Positions 23,371-34,478 of a stretch of DNA of 64,000 nt are shown here, piece by piece. Within the stretch, counting starts at the first letter, position 1. Each line of letters starts with the position of its first letter. The stretch spans positions 1-64,000 of the forward strand of contig JBAKBP010001593.1 of NCBI GenBank assembly GCA_037953745.1. Reading direction: 5' to 3'. The position numbers and the translations under genes were made by a program. The DNA is from Lithodes maja. Taxonomy: Eukaryota > Arthropoda > Malacostraca > Decapoda > Lithodidae. The notes under the pieces were generated by a model. That model had not been told where the DNA came from. It saw nothing but the letters and a program-made list of their open reading frames with translations, and made no database searches.

Positions 23371-23600
23371 GATGTAGTATTCAGGCGGCGCATCACCCGC
23401 TTTGATTACATTACTCGTACGCTCGCGATTACGGGAACGTCTATTTTGACTGCCGTGGGATACAATACTAGGTTGAGGCCCTCATCCCCCCTATGACTTA
23501 TTATCATCATCATCTATATTGCCAGCAGGGGGCAAACAGAAAAAAACAGTCAAAATAGATGGGAACGTAACCGTGAGCACACAAGTAATGTAAAGAAAGC
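23371..23600 (+). mobile_element. Small palindromic element, copy a
   Basis: Begins GATGTAGTATTCAGG. GCTCGCGATTACGGGAACG near 23412 pairs imperfectly with CGTAACCGTGAGC near 23568, and TCTATTTTGACTG pairs with CAGTCAAAATAGA. The interior GCCGTGGGATACAATA and GCCAGCAGGGGGCAAA recur in the copies at 26.5-27.8 kb. Confidence 0.7.
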
Positions 23601-23605
23601 TGGCA

Positions 23606-25850
23606 ATATGCCCGGATGCATATATCCGAAGAATATACTAGTACCGGTAGGCTAAATTATGACCAATCATAGTTCGAGTTTGCCTAGGGTAGCTATTACC
23701 AAGTCAGAATTAACTTCAACCATGCATATAACTCTGGACAGATAACAGTAGGCTATAGCACTAAATCATAAAAAATATAACTACAAAAAATTAGGAAAAT
23801 ATTAGGCCTATATTAATAGCCTCGGCACTTGAAATAATACAAATAAGTAAAATCTATTATGATATAATTATGATAGTAAATGTTGAAGCTTTTCTGGGAA
23901 CAGTGTCAAGAATCAATATACTGTTGAAATAGATTTGAAAAGTTGAAGAGTGAATATAAACACCATATGAGGAGGAGCACTTTATCAACGTTTCGCAGAT
24001 AGCTTCTTCAGGTCACTAACAGACGCTAGGTCCTAGGACGCCTTAAGACCAATATACTGTAGTGAAAATGGACAATAATATTAATAGTTCTTAAAGCTAG
24101 CGCATACTAAGCCAGCTAAGGATAGCCCAATAAGGGTGATTAGGTGTATTTCCATTGGGGTCCTGTACTACTACCCCATCCCCTTGCTCATGAGGGACGG
24201 TAACAACTCAATGCTTGTGAAAAACCTTTACTGCGCCGATCCTGGGCCTTCTGGGTGGAAGTCCAAGACGCTAGTCACAAACCATCGAGCCACCTATCAC
24301 CTACTGTCTATGGTTGTATTAAAATACAACCATAGACAGTGCTACAGTATTACAGATTTTTGTAATAAGTAAAAATTCATCACTTGCTGTTTAACTTGAA
24401 CAGTCATGACAGAACCAAACCCTGCTCTATGCGCTGTAGTGCTCAAAGAATTCAGTACTAATGTCATGTCTCATGACTTGTCAATTGTCGTCAGTTGGTT
24501 TAAATAGACTAATACTAAAATTATTATTATTTCTTTACTCCAGACTCTTGAATAAGTCAATTTTACATAATACGGTACATTAGTCCATATCTATTTACGA
24601 TAAATGTAGGCTAGGTTAAGTACACATTATAGCAGTTTGGTAGTTCGAAGTTCACTAGCAGTCCAAATGCTGTACAGCGATTAATTAATTATAATTTAGT
24701 AAAGTAAAAAATCTGTTATTTCTGCATGCTGTGAATATTTGGTAGCCTAACTCATGCCATGAAGATTTGTTGGTGACCTAACCCATGCAGTGAATATTTG
24801 GTGACCTAATCCATGCGGTGAAAAATATTTGGTGATCAATTCATGCCATGAATATTTGGTGACCTAACCCATGCCGTGAAACAAATATTTGGTGACCTAA
24901 TCCATGCGAATCCTATCATGATGTATGTAACTCTTACTAAATAAAGTCAATCAATCAATCAATGCAATGAACTTCGAACTACCATATTGCTTAATTCGTA
25001 CTTAACCTAGCCTATATTTATTGTGAATAGATTATGGACTTAAGTATATGCAAAATGGACTTATTTGAGTGTCTGGAATAAAGAAAATAATAATTATATT
25101 AGTATTAGTACTATTTAAACTAAATGACGACAATCGACAAGTCATGAGACATGACATTAGTACCGAATCCTTCTTTGTACACTACAGCGCATAGAGAAGG
25201 TTTCGGTTCCGTCATGGCTGTTCAAGCTAAAAAGCAAGTGATGAATTTTTACATAATATTCAAATAATATGTAATAGCACTGTCCATGATTGTATTAGAT
25301 TGAATAAGTAATAGGTGTCAATTTTATTATGATAAATAGGATTAAGGCGAATAAAGCAAATGCTGAAAAATCACTATATTGGTCTTAAGGCGTCCTACGA
25401 CCTAGTTACTGTTAGTGACCTGAAGAAGCTATCTGCGAAACATTGTCAATAAAGTGTTCCTCCTCATATGGTGCTTATATTCATTTTGTCAACTTTTCAA
25501 AGTTATTTCAACAGTATAATGGTTCTTGACACTGTTCACAGAAAAGCTTCAATCTTTACTATCATATACCAGTATCATTGTGGATTTCACGTAATTGCAT
25601 TATTTCATGTGCCGACGGTATTAATATAATATTTTCCTAACTCTTTGCACAGTAATTATATTTTTATAATTTAGTGCTATATTGTCTGTCCAGGGTTGAA
25701 GACTTGAAGTTAGTCCTACTTGGTAATAGCTACCCTAGGCAAATTTGAGCTATGATTGGTCATATTATAGCCTATGATATATACTAGTTTATACCTCGGA
25801 AATAGGCTGCCCGGATATTACATCCTTACCAAAAACACATACCGGTACTG
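23606..25850. mobile_element. Foldback element with roughly 1-kb inverted arms
   Basis: The left arm (about 23606-24660) is reverse-complementary to the right arm (about 24966-25850) with scattered differences. Paired landmarks include GAAGCTTTTCTGGGAACAG (23886) with CTGTTCACAGAAAAGCTTC (25531), CTTCTTCAGGTCACTAACAG (24003) with its mirror near 25412, and GGTAGTTCGAAGTTCA (24639) with TGAACTTCGAACTACC (24967). The spacer holds a minisatellite. There is no coding sequence. Long inverted arms around a repeat-filled spacer resemble foldback-type DNA transposons. An inverted duplication of an older repeat is the alternative. Confidence 0.8.
24724..24907 (+). repeat. Minisatellite in the foldback spacer
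   Basis: About five to six units of roughly 30-36 bases containing GTGAATATTTGGTGACCTAA and CCATGC, with small length changes. They lie exactly between the two inverted arms. Confidence 0.85.
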
Positions 25851-25869
25851 CCAACTCCTGATGGCTTTA

Positions 25870-26548
25870 CCATACAGTAGGGGAAACAGACACGATATCG
25901 TTAAGGATTAGAAGGAATGGTCTTTTTGGTCACTTTACCTATAATGCTGTGACTCATTACATACTGTAACATACAGTAGCCTTCTGTCCGGTTTCCCAAC
26001 CACAAGCCCAGTTCTCGACTTCCCATCTCCGATACCGGGTATCCATCCCCATGGCCACAACCTAAGGGTAACAGGTGTAAAGACTTCGGAGGAAATCCTC
26101 ATCTCCGACCGCCCTGCCACCGTCCCTTGTCCAAGCTGCAGTCTCCTCTCTTGGCCTACATCTTGACCACGTCCTTCTAGGTCCTCTTGGCTGTTGACTC
26201 TGGCCCCGGATGGAATCCTGAAATTTGGGAGTCAGAAACTAATTTCCTGTCGCAAAAGTCTTAATTTTCCCTAATCAGTTCATACTATTGTAGCCACAAT
26301 ACCCAACAGCAAGGCATAAAATACAAAGATAGCTAAAAACATGTCATAAAAATGGTCCCAAGGAAATATCATTGACCTATGAACAATAAGGCCCCATTTA
26401 TGAACCTGTATGTTCATAAATATTTGTTGAGGCTTTACAAATATAACACATGACATAACTCTAACTTGTACTTTACAGAAACATTAATACGGTACACAAC
26501 AAATATCAATAGAACAGATTAAGTGACGAGTAGCAAAAAAATAGGTAA
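25870..26548. other. No gene seen
   Basis: Non-coding DNA. The 61-codon frame at 25935-26120 has no domain signature. Confidence 0.5.
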
Positions 26549-26549
26549 G

Positions 26550-26799
26550 GATGTAGTATTCGGGAATCGGGCGTATCGCCTGCCTTGTCTAAAATACTCT
26601 CAGGCTCGCGATCACGTTCCCGTCTATTTTGTATGCCGTGGGATACAATAGATTGTTACCCCCCCATGACTTATTATCATTATCATGTAGGCCTATATTG
26701 CCAGTAGGGGGCAAATTACAGGAAAAGTCAAAATAGACGGAAACGTAACCGCAAGCGTGCAACCTATATAAACATGACCATACTCCCGAATACTACATC
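26550..26799 (+). mobile_element. Small palindromic element, copy b (complete)
   Basis: Ends in a perfect 16-base inverted repeat: GATGTAGTATTCGGGA (26550-26565) against TCCCGAATACTACATC (26784-26799). A second internal pair (GTCTATTTTG against CAAAATAGAC) lies further in. It is 250 bp with no open frame, and is the best-preserved member of the family, defining its ends. Confidence 0.85.
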
Positions 26800-26904
26800 A
26801 TTCGCCAAAAATATTAGGCCTATACACAAAGTAAAATAGAAAACACAGATAGCCTAATTTGACTCTGTTTTTATTATATTAGGCCTATTTCATTTTTTTT
26901 ACGA

Positions 26905-27060
26905 TATGATCTCACGGTCAACTGTTATTTGGTCCCCTGCTGGTAATATAATTATATGATGATGACAATATATAAAGGGGATGAGGGGGGCAAAGTCCCC
27001 TTCAACCTATTATTGTATCCCACGGCCACCGCCGGTATCAAAACAATTAACAATTCACCC
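26905..27060 (-). mobile_element. Small palindromic element, copy c (partial)
   Basis: On the minus strand GCCGTGGGATACAATAATAG, then GGGGACTTTGCCCCCC, then TATTACCAGCAGGGGACC match the core of copies a and b. Confidence 0.65.
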
Positions 27061-27061
27061 T

Positions 27062-27192
27062 ACGTCCGTGGGATACAATAATGGGATGAAGGGAGCTTTT
27101 CCCCCCTCAACCCCATGATTTATTATCATCATCATATACATTACCAGCTGGGGGCAAAGAACAGCTCAGCTGGCCGTGGGATAATTTTGTAA
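27062..27192 (+). mobile_element. Small palindromic element, copy d (partial)
   Basis: CCGTGGGATACAATAATGGG at 27066, CCCCCCTCAACCCCATGATT and ACCAGCTGGGGGCAAA match the family core. It lies next to copy c in the opposite orientation. Confidence 0.65.
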
Positions 27193-27403
27193 AAAAAAAA
27201 AAAGGCCTAGGCCTATTATCATCTATAGCCTATTACACTGAAACAATATCTGATCAGCCTCCATTAAACTACTTGGTATAATCCAGCAGCCTGACAACAG
27301 CAAATCCTCTGTAGCGGGTGGACCTGTACTTATATCTCAATAATTTGATAATGTTACAATATATTTTTACATTTTACATTCATAAATAGTCCACTAATAT
27401 ACT

Positions 27404-27441
27404 AGGTTAGGTTAGGTTAGGTTTTGGTTAGGTTAGGTTAA
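27404..27441 (+). repeat. Interstitial TTAGG telomere-type tract
   Basis: Two short runs of TTAGG/GGTTA units interrupted by TTTT. (TTAGG)n is the ancestral arthropod telomere repeat. At under 40 bases it is an internal scrap, not a chromosome end. Confidence 0.75.
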
Positions 27442-27594
27442 AGATATTGTTCAATGTTTCTTAGTAAATAGACATCTGAAAAACAGTTCCACCTGCTACA
27501 CAGGATCTTACCAACTACTTACTCTAGGGGTTAACTTGGGATGGATTTAGTTTCCGGGTGTAGGCTATGGTCGTCATGTTTACATAGGGTGATC

Positions 27595-27750
27595 GCCGCG
27601 GTTAACTTCGCGCCTATTTTGATGGCGATTTGTTTCGGTTATTTGCCCCCTGCTGGCAATATATATGATGACAATATGTCATGGGGGGGGTGAGGGGGGG
27701 CAAAGCCCCCCTCAAAATATTATTGTATCCAAAGGCAGTCTAGACATTTG
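27595..27750 (-). mobile_element. Small palindromic element, copy e (partial)
   Basis: TTTGCCCCCTGCTGGCAATA, a G run, GGGGCAAAGCCCCCCTCAA and TATTATTGTATCC give the family core in reverse orientation. Confidence 0.65.
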
Positions 27751-28440
27751 AAACATTTCGGCTGGGGATTTTTGTTTAATAATTTTATGGTTGCAATACA
27801 AAACATTGTGAATACATTATTAAATTAATAACCCACAACTATGGACACAAATAAAATATAAAACTATTGCAATTGATTACGGTTTATAATAGAAAAAACG
27901 ACGACTTATTGACACACTGACAACTGGCTAGCCTTCATAAAGTTAAGAGATTTCGTCAAGCCGAACATTAATATGGGTAACAATTTTCCCCACAAAATTA
28001 TATAGATTCACATACACAAATTTTAAGTGCAATGGTAATTAATTATAATACAGTTGTTATTTATGCTTTAAAAATCTTACTGCCGAATATCTACAAAGAG
28101 ATGAATAGTCCACAACTGCCTTGGGGGACTTACATTTATTTTGGCTCAATGTATACTGAACAGATACAATGTTTACTTGAATATTCTGAGCTTATAATTG
28201 TGTTTAAAAGGGTAAACACAATAACATATTAAGTATAAATAATATGTAATTCCATTTGTATATCAATTAACCACTACCCTGTTGGACTTATACAATTTTC
28301 AAGAAAGATAATCTTAAAATTTGCACATTATGTTTTTCTGAGTTAAGAATCATGTTCGAAAATCAAGTTAAAGACAGTATAATGAAGAAAACAACAAATT
28401 TAATTTGTGTATTCATTTAATGGGCTTTAATTATTGCTAG
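27751..28440. other. AT-rich, no gene seen
   Basis: Non-coding. A 66-codon frame at 28032-28232 lacks any domain signature. Confidence 0.5.
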
Positions 28441-28545
28441 CACACAGGAGTCCCTGCAGCGGGCCGATGAAGGAAGGTTGCCCACACTCAGCCGCCTCTG
28501 GCCGCCCTTATGCCTGCAGCGGGCAGCCGGTTCTGGTTTATAGGG

Positions 28546-28960
28546 TAGCTATTTCTTCGTTCATTTGGTGTACCAGTTCCATTAGATTATTGCCTTGTAA
28601 ATAAATGTTTGTATCATCTGCTTATAAATTAAATTTCAGTTTGGTACTTGAGAATACAATATCATTAATGAATAATATAAACATAACAGGGCCAAGCACA
28701 GATCCCTGTGGAAAACCATACCTCATAGATTTATATTTACGACTTACTTTATTATAAAAAACAAATTGCTTCCTTTGACTAAGATAACTAGTGAACCATT
28801 TATGGGCAGGGCCACGTATTCCATAAGTATGTAACTTTTGAATTAAAATATCATGAGGTAGGGTGTCAAATGCTTTGGAAAGATCACAGAAAACCGTTAA
28901 CTGGTATTGTTTTGTGTCTAAAACTTTATACATTTCCCTAGTTAGCTCATGAATAAGGTG
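28546..28960 (-). pseudogene. LINE-B, reverse transcriptase core
   Basis: Minus strand. LTREMYKVLDTKQYQ, FCDLSKAFDTLPHDIL, KWFTSYLSQRKQF and GFPQGSVLGPVMFILFIND are RT motifs. The catalytic box reads stop-ADD because TAT became TAA near 28624, and coding continues as ADDTNIYLQGNNLMEL to the insertion point at 28546. The frame then continues at 18846. The copy is 5'-truncated near 28960. Confidence 0.85.
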
Positions 28961-29063
28961 ACCAGATTTTGTGGAGCTAAAACCGGGACATTCTTACTCT
29001 AATTTAACGTGTAGGCCTACCACACATTGCCACATCTACTGTCTTGTACAGCGATCACGGGTA

Positions 29064-29104
29064 CCCCCCCCCCCCCCCCCCCATCTCTCTCTCTCTCTCT
29101 CTAT
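29064..29104. repeat. (C)19 followed by (TC)n
   Basis: A 19-base C run (29064-29082) runs directly into about ten TC units. Confidence 0.95.
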
Positions 29105-29211
29105 GCAGTAAAGATAGGGATAACAAATTGCTCTCTACCCACTACAGGAAAAAAAAAACGTTTATTTTGACACACACATACCTGTAGGCCTACACGTATT
29201 ATCTACACACT

Positions 29212-29217
<6 letters not shown>

Positions 29218-29258
<41 letters not shown>
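29218..29258. repeat. (AT)n microsatellite
   Basis: About twenty perfect AT units. Confidence 0.95.
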
Positions 29259-29260
<2 letters not shown>

Positions 29261-29489
29261 CAGTACCGGTAATGTGTGTTTTATATTTCAAATATATTTA
29301 GACGGCTTTGTACTGCTTAGGAAGGGTCATGTTAGCTAAGGTTCATTGAGATGGTTTGTAGCACTATAACTGATAGACGTCTTCCTAATTTGAATACGAT
29401 CGCATAATAGTTAGTAAAACAAAATAATGCAACCGAACTATTTCATTCGGTACCGTATATTAAATCATTTAAGCTATGATAGAGGTTTA

Positions 29490-29600
29490 CGGTCTATTCG
29501 CCCACAAGTCTTCGCCCAAAATAGGAATTTGTTCGCCCAAACAATGAAGTTCGTTCGCCCACACCTTGAAGTCTTTTCGCCCTCACTTTGAAGTTTGTTA
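29490..29600 (+). repeat. Degenerate TTCGCCC repeats, cluster 1
   Basis: TTCGCCC or a close variant occurs five times at roughly 15-25-base spacing, mostly with GAAGT between. A related cluster lies at 30605-30665. Confidence 0.6.
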
Positions 29601-29860
29601 GCTTCCCACACTCTAAACTGGCTTCTAAAGGATGCAAATTTTGTGTATTATGTTGACGACAAAATGTTGTCCATTCGTAATAAAATAATACTATGAATAA
29701 TTTGTGTTATCTCATTTCTGGACTTAACTTAGTTTAAATATCCTCAGATTAATTGGTTAACTTTTCATCATATTCACATTACTAATTCTGTGTAATGTTG
29801 AGGCTAAGGATTTTGTTTTAATCCACCTTGTCTGACCCATTCAGTGTATATAAGACTTCC

Positions 29861-29864
<4 letters not shown>

Positions 29865-29943
<79 letters not shown>
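29865..29943. repeat. (GA)n microsatellite
   Basis: About 39 perfect GA units. Both-strand open frames here (ERER, SLSL) are repeat artefacts. Confidence 0.97.
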
Positions 29944-29946
<3 letters not shown>

Positions 29947-30604
29947 ATATAACATATATTCAAATAGCAAATCATAAAAAAAATATAACAATACTAGTGA
30001 AGCATTGTACAACTAGGAATGTCCTGTGTTTGAGTGTGTGGGGAGACTAATGACGACCGATTAGAAGGATTAGAGTAGGAGGAGAAGGTATAATAATTAT
30101 ATAGGATTAACTCGGTCACCTTTCCCCGGCCACTTTTCTGAGCAACTATATTCTGGAATATCTAATGTTAATTTTGGAAGCTTCTAAATATATGTTATTA
30201 TTAGAATGTATAATTATCATGGTCATTATATCATTCAAATTCAGTATAGTTGTCAATTATATACATAATAGCGCTGCCACAAACATAACTGTCGATCGAA
30301 AAATTTCGGAAATAGCCTGTACCTGTGCACTGATTCCTGTATACATTTTATGTCAACTACTATAGCCTCAAAAGTCCTACATAATTATTATCAATCGTAA
30401 TTTATTGAAACACTAACAAGGACATTGCTTATTCTATTTTTTGGATTTGAATGCTCAGTAATTTGTTAATTTATGTATTTTAGTTATCAAGGTCCTTTTT
30501 GTTGTGTTGACCAGTTGACAAGCAATGTTTGTGAAATGTTTCACTCTTTTATCAGTATTACAACAATCAGTGTTCTTCAGAGCACTCTCAGTGAATACTG
30601 GAGA

Positions 30605-30665
30605 AATCGCCCCGAAACGAGTTCGCCCCGCTTTGAAAAATCGCCCCGCCGCGAGTTCGCCCCGT
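30605..30665 (+). repeat. TCGCCCC repeats, cluster 2
   Basis: ATCGCCCCG, GTTCGCCCCG, ATCGCCCCG and GTTCGCCCCG alternate at about 17-base spacing, a tidier version of the cluster near 29.5 kb. Confidence 0.65.
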
Positions 30666-30798
30666 CAATGTCCCCCCTTCCCCCTCCCACCTAAAGGGGT
30701 ACTGAACAATTCCCACCTATCTGTAATTTGTAATTTGCTAATGTATATTTTCTAACTTCAAATTAAATATAATACGCCGAGTATAGACTTTTCGAAAG

Positions 30799-30801
<3 letters not shown>

Positions 30802-30845
<44 letters not shown>
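30802..30845. repeat. (GT)n microsatellite
   Basis: About 22 perfect TG units. Confidence 0.97.
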
Positions 30846-30846
<1 letters not shown>

Positions 30847-31790
30847 TCTGCCTATTGTTGACCCAAGGTGTGAAGTGAAGGTGTGAAGAAGGAAATTAAT
30901 TATTAAATACTAAGAAGGATTGATGGATATATAGATATATACAGGGTGTTTCATAAATACCTTTCATAAATTTCAGAATGAATAGACCTAGCAATAATAA
31001 ATATACTTTACTATGTGACGGTTTTGGAAATTTCTCATATTTACCGGGATATTACACATTTTAGTTTAAATAGGAAAGTCTAGGGGATGAAAACGATCAG
31101 TAGATTACCATCTTGGCGTCGGCCAAGAGTTTGAGCCATCGTCCGGTGGTTACCCTGTGCCCTTGAGAAAGGTCACTGCTCTTCGGCCATTCGTATATCC
31201 GGGATTTTCTGCTGGACCGTCCAGTGTAGTGCCCTGCTTTTTTTGTTAAGCAGTTATATATACCAGGGGCAAGGGTGGACACTGTCAGGCAGACCTCAGC
31301 CTGGGATGCGCTCCTAGTACATTTAGATGCGCCAGGGAGCCGGAAGCTATTAGTTAGGCTACTAGACAGAGCGCGTGCCTTCTTTGAGAAGAAGGACAGG
31401 GCCGAGGAGGATCAGTCGACGCAATAGGCTAGATCTCAAGACTACGACGACGGCTGCGGCTGTTCCTCCTTCAGAAGAGTCTTGGTCCTTCTTTCTCTTT
31501 CCTTTCCTTTCTTTTTCAGGCATTAACTTTGTAATATGTTAAAATTTAATATAGCCTAGTAAAGTAAAATATTGTAAAGTAGAGTAATATGATATATATA
31601 AATTTCCTTTTTTCTGTCATTTGTAAACTCACAGGGGGCACGCGATCTGCATGCTTCAATTTGATTGGTTGCTGTCGTCATCAATGTAAGTAAGTTAGCC
31701 TAGGCTTAGAATAGATTAGAATAGGTTAGCCTACAGTGACGATTAGTATTGATGTTCCTTAAGCTTTAGTTACCGTAAAAAATCTTAAGA
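30846..31790. other. No gene seen; may contain the 5' end of Pao-2
   Basis: Non-coding. GATTGGTTGCTGTCGTCAT near 31663 weakly resembles the Pao-1 primer-binding-like site and lies about 130 bases before the Pao-2 start codon, so the 5' LTR may end there. I could not align a 5' LTR to the sequence after 48829. Confidence 0.35.
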
Positions 31791-32007
31791 ATGGAGGAGA
31801 AAATAAAGTCATTGCGGCGGTTCAGGGCCACCAAGAAGGGAGGGATTACTAAGCTTACTTCTAATCAGTCTGATTTTATTGAACATGCTGCTACACTGCA
31901 TGATGTAAGGGGTGTGAAAATCACTGTAGAAAAGGCCCTAGCTGATATCGAGTCTTACAACGTAGAGTTGTATAGCTTATATTCAGATGATCAGTTAGAA
32001 GAGGAGA
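31791..32007 (+). pseudogene. BEL/Pao element 2: Gag amino terminus
   Basis: ATG at 31791 begins MEEKIKSLRRFRATKKGG, matching the degraded start of Pao-1. It continues through VEKALADIESYNVELYSLYS and DDQLEEE, a predicted helical gag amino terminus. LINE-A copy 2 cuts the frame at 32008; gag resumes at 33869. Confidence 0.85.
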
Positions 32008-33866
32008 TTTTTTTTTTTCTATGTGATTGAGGGAGGCAAAAGGCATAACTGCCTATAGCGAGTGCCTCCCCCATAGTTGAAAGAGTGACACGGCCAAAAT
32101 CAAGGGACGTTCGAGCCAAAATGCCTGGACACACGGAGTTTGAAGCAATTTAAGTCATAGGAAGAGGGAAAGACTGATTCTGGGAGAGAGTTCCAGAGCT
32201 CAGATGTTGAGTAGAAGAAAGTTTGAGAGTAACGTTTCACTCTTGGGTTGGAGAGTTGCACAGAGTAGGGGTGGGATTGAGTTGCAAGACGGGTACCACG
32301 TGCCCTACGTAAAGGAGGTGGTATGCACTGGGATAGCTCTGAGGAACACTGATTATTATAGTAGCGATAGAATAGCGAGAGAGATGCAACATTGCGGCGG
32401 AGAGAGAGAGATTGCAGAGAGTTGGTGAGTGGACGGGAGTTAATGATATGAAAGGCCTTCCTTTCAACTTTGTCTAGGAGAGTGGTGTGAGAGGAACCTC
32501 CCCACACATGTGAACAATACTCAATACAAGGGCGCACTATGCCCCTGTACAGAGCAAGAAGCTGTGCAGGGGAAAAGAACCCCCTAAGGCGGTTGAGCAC
32601 ACCCAGCTTCTGGGAGGCTGCCTTAGCAAGACTGGTAATATGGTCCTTCCAAATGAGAGCAGAAGAAAAAGAGACACCAAGAATATTGAGAGAAGATGAA
32701 GGGTTGATTTTTGTGTTGTTGAAGAATAAGGGATAGTCCGCTGGGAGATCCTGACGGGTAGATAGATGGAGAAATTGGGTTTTGGAAGCATTAAAGTTAA
32801 CAAAGTTTTCTCTGCCCCAATTGGAAATAGTATTTAGATCAGAATTTAAGAGTTCTATGGCTTCATTACGTTTGTCGTTGAGGGATTGCTGGCTGGGGCG
32901 TTCTGAAAAACTAACGGAGTAGTGTAAGGTTGAGTCGTCTGCGTATGAATGGATGGGAATTAAGGTACAGTTAAGGAGATCATTTATAAAAATTAGAAAG
33001 ATAATAGGAGATAGGACAGAGCCCTGAGGAACACCGGAGTTTATAGGGTGAGGAAGTGAACAATGGCCGTCCACAACCGCAGCTATGGAACGGCCGGAAA
33101 GGAAATTAGAGACAAAGGCACAGATGGAGGGATAGAAACCGAAGGAGGGTAGTTTAGAAATTAAAGATTTATGCCAGACTCTATCGAAGGCTTTCGATAT
33201 GTCTAGTGCAATAGAAAAAGTCTCACCGAAGTCCCGAAAGGAGGATGACCAAGAGTTAGTAAGATATGAAAGAAGATCACCAGTAGAGCGACCCTTTAGG
33301 AAGCCATACTGGCGATCTGAGAGCAGATTATGAGAAGAGAAATGCTTAAGAAATTTGGAAGCAAGAATAGTTTCAAAAACTTTAGAAAGACAAGAGATAA
33401 GAGCAATTGGACGATAGTTGGAGGGTTGAGAGCGGTCACCCTTCTTTGGGACAGGTTGAATGTGAGCAAACTTCCAGCATGAAGGGAAGACGTTAGAGGA
33501 TAGACAGAGACGAAAGAGTTTGCCTAGGCAGGGAGTCAGCACGGAAGCACAGTTTTTGAGAACAACAGGAGGAACACCGTCCGGACCGTATGCCTTATTA
33601 GTGTTAAGCCCAGAGAGGGTAGAAAGTACATCTTTAGAAGAGATTAGGATATTAGGCATAAGTAAGAGAGAGGAGGGCGGAGAGGGAGGAATAGCACCGG
33701 AATCATCCAAGGTGGAGTTTCTAGCAAAAGTTTGAGCGAAGAGTTTAGCTTTGTCAGAGGAAGAAGTGATGGTTGTGCCATCAGAGTGGGAAAGGGGAGG
33801 GAAAGACGAGGAAGAGAAATTGTTGGAGAGGTTTTTGGCTAGATGCCAGAAAGCTTGGGAAGAGCT
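32008..33866 (-). CDS. LINE-A copy 2: reverse transcriptase ORF, open but 5'-truncated
   Basis: The best-preserved coding frame in the window. It is a jockey/CR1-like non-LTR ORF2 from the linker (QAFWHLAKNLSNN, near 33860) to the stop at 32100, with no internal stop. RT motifs are PDGVPPVVLKNC, FAHIQPVPKKGDRSQPSNYR, YGFLKGRSTGDLLSYL, IALDISKAFDRVWH, INSGVPQGSVLSPI and the catalytic HSYADDSTLHYS (about 32950). The C-terminus carries RPCIEYCSHVWGG and FKLRVSRHFGSNVP. The 3' end is TCACATAG followed by poly-A (T run 32008-32018). No endonuclease domain is left, so it cannot move itself. It is nearly identical to 46537-48007, suggesting recent activity of the family. Confidence 0.9.
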
Positions 33867-33868
33867 AG

Positions 33869-34478
33869 ATGGTGAAAGATATGCAGTATGTTAATCAAGT
33901 AAACAGTCAGTTAGCTGAGTTGGATAGTGCTCTCCAGACAACCACTACTGGTGGATCTCATGATAGTGCAGCAAGTAGGAAACAGAAGGGTATTAAGCTA
34001 CCCTCCCTGAAGTTGACAGTTTTTGACGGGGATCCAACACAGTGGGTGGGTTTCTGGGAGCTCTTTGATTGTAGTGTTCACTCCCAAACGGACTTAACTG
34101 ACATTAAGAAATTTACGTATTTAAAGGGACAACTTAGTGGTGAGGCTCTACAAATTGTTAGTGGGTTTAGTTTGGTCGCTGCAAGTTATGAACCAGCGGT
34201 CAATCTTCTAAAAAACAGTTATGGTCAAAAGGATCGCATCAAAGCAGCTCATATAGCGAAACTGTGTAATCTCCCGCATCCTAGCCAGCAGGTCAGTGCT
34301 CTGAAAGATTTTTCCGCGTCATTTGAGTGTGCATTAGAGTCATTACGCTCTATGGATGTAACAGTAAGTGAAATGTGTGCAGTACTGTTGCATAATAAAC
34401 TTCCTAGTGCACTCTCTGAGGTGATTAAGCGTGAATTAAAAGACAACTGGCTGGATGTGGATGAATATGTTCGTGTGT
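33869..34478 (+). pseudogene. BEL/Pao element 2: central Gag (DUF1759-like)
   Basis: Gag resumes after LINE-A with YVNQVNSQLAELDSAL, then LPSLKLTVFDGDPTQWVGFW, FTYLKGQLSGEALQIVSGFS, KAAHIAKLCNLPHPSQQ and LLHNKLPSALSEVIKREL, the conserved Pao gag segment. It runs open until the TTAA element begins inside it at 34479. Confidence 0.9.

Larger units (their letters stand above)
18847..28545. mobile_element. 9.7-kb TA-bounded insertion with short inverted ends
   Basis: TA at 18845-18846 and 28546-28547 flank it. The left end reads CTCTATAAAC; the right end reads GTTTATAGGG, whose complement is CCCTATAAAC (9 of 10 match). Beyond these 10 bases the ends share only GC-rich subterminal words: GACAGCGGGCC occurs twice near the left, and TGCAGCGGGC twice near the right. 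Removing the insert and one TA joins the two LINE-B halves in the same reading frame, which is strong evidence for a single transposition event. Inside are LINE-D (about 19.5-22.85 kb), a foldback structure and several small palindromic elements. No transposase is recognisable. The TA target suggests a Tc1/mariner-like or another TA-specific mechanism. It could be a non-autonomous element swollen by later insertions. Confidence 0.7.

Noticed and set aside
29818..30050. Frames reading ERERER or SLSLSL
   Set aside because: They translate the (GA)n microsatellite.
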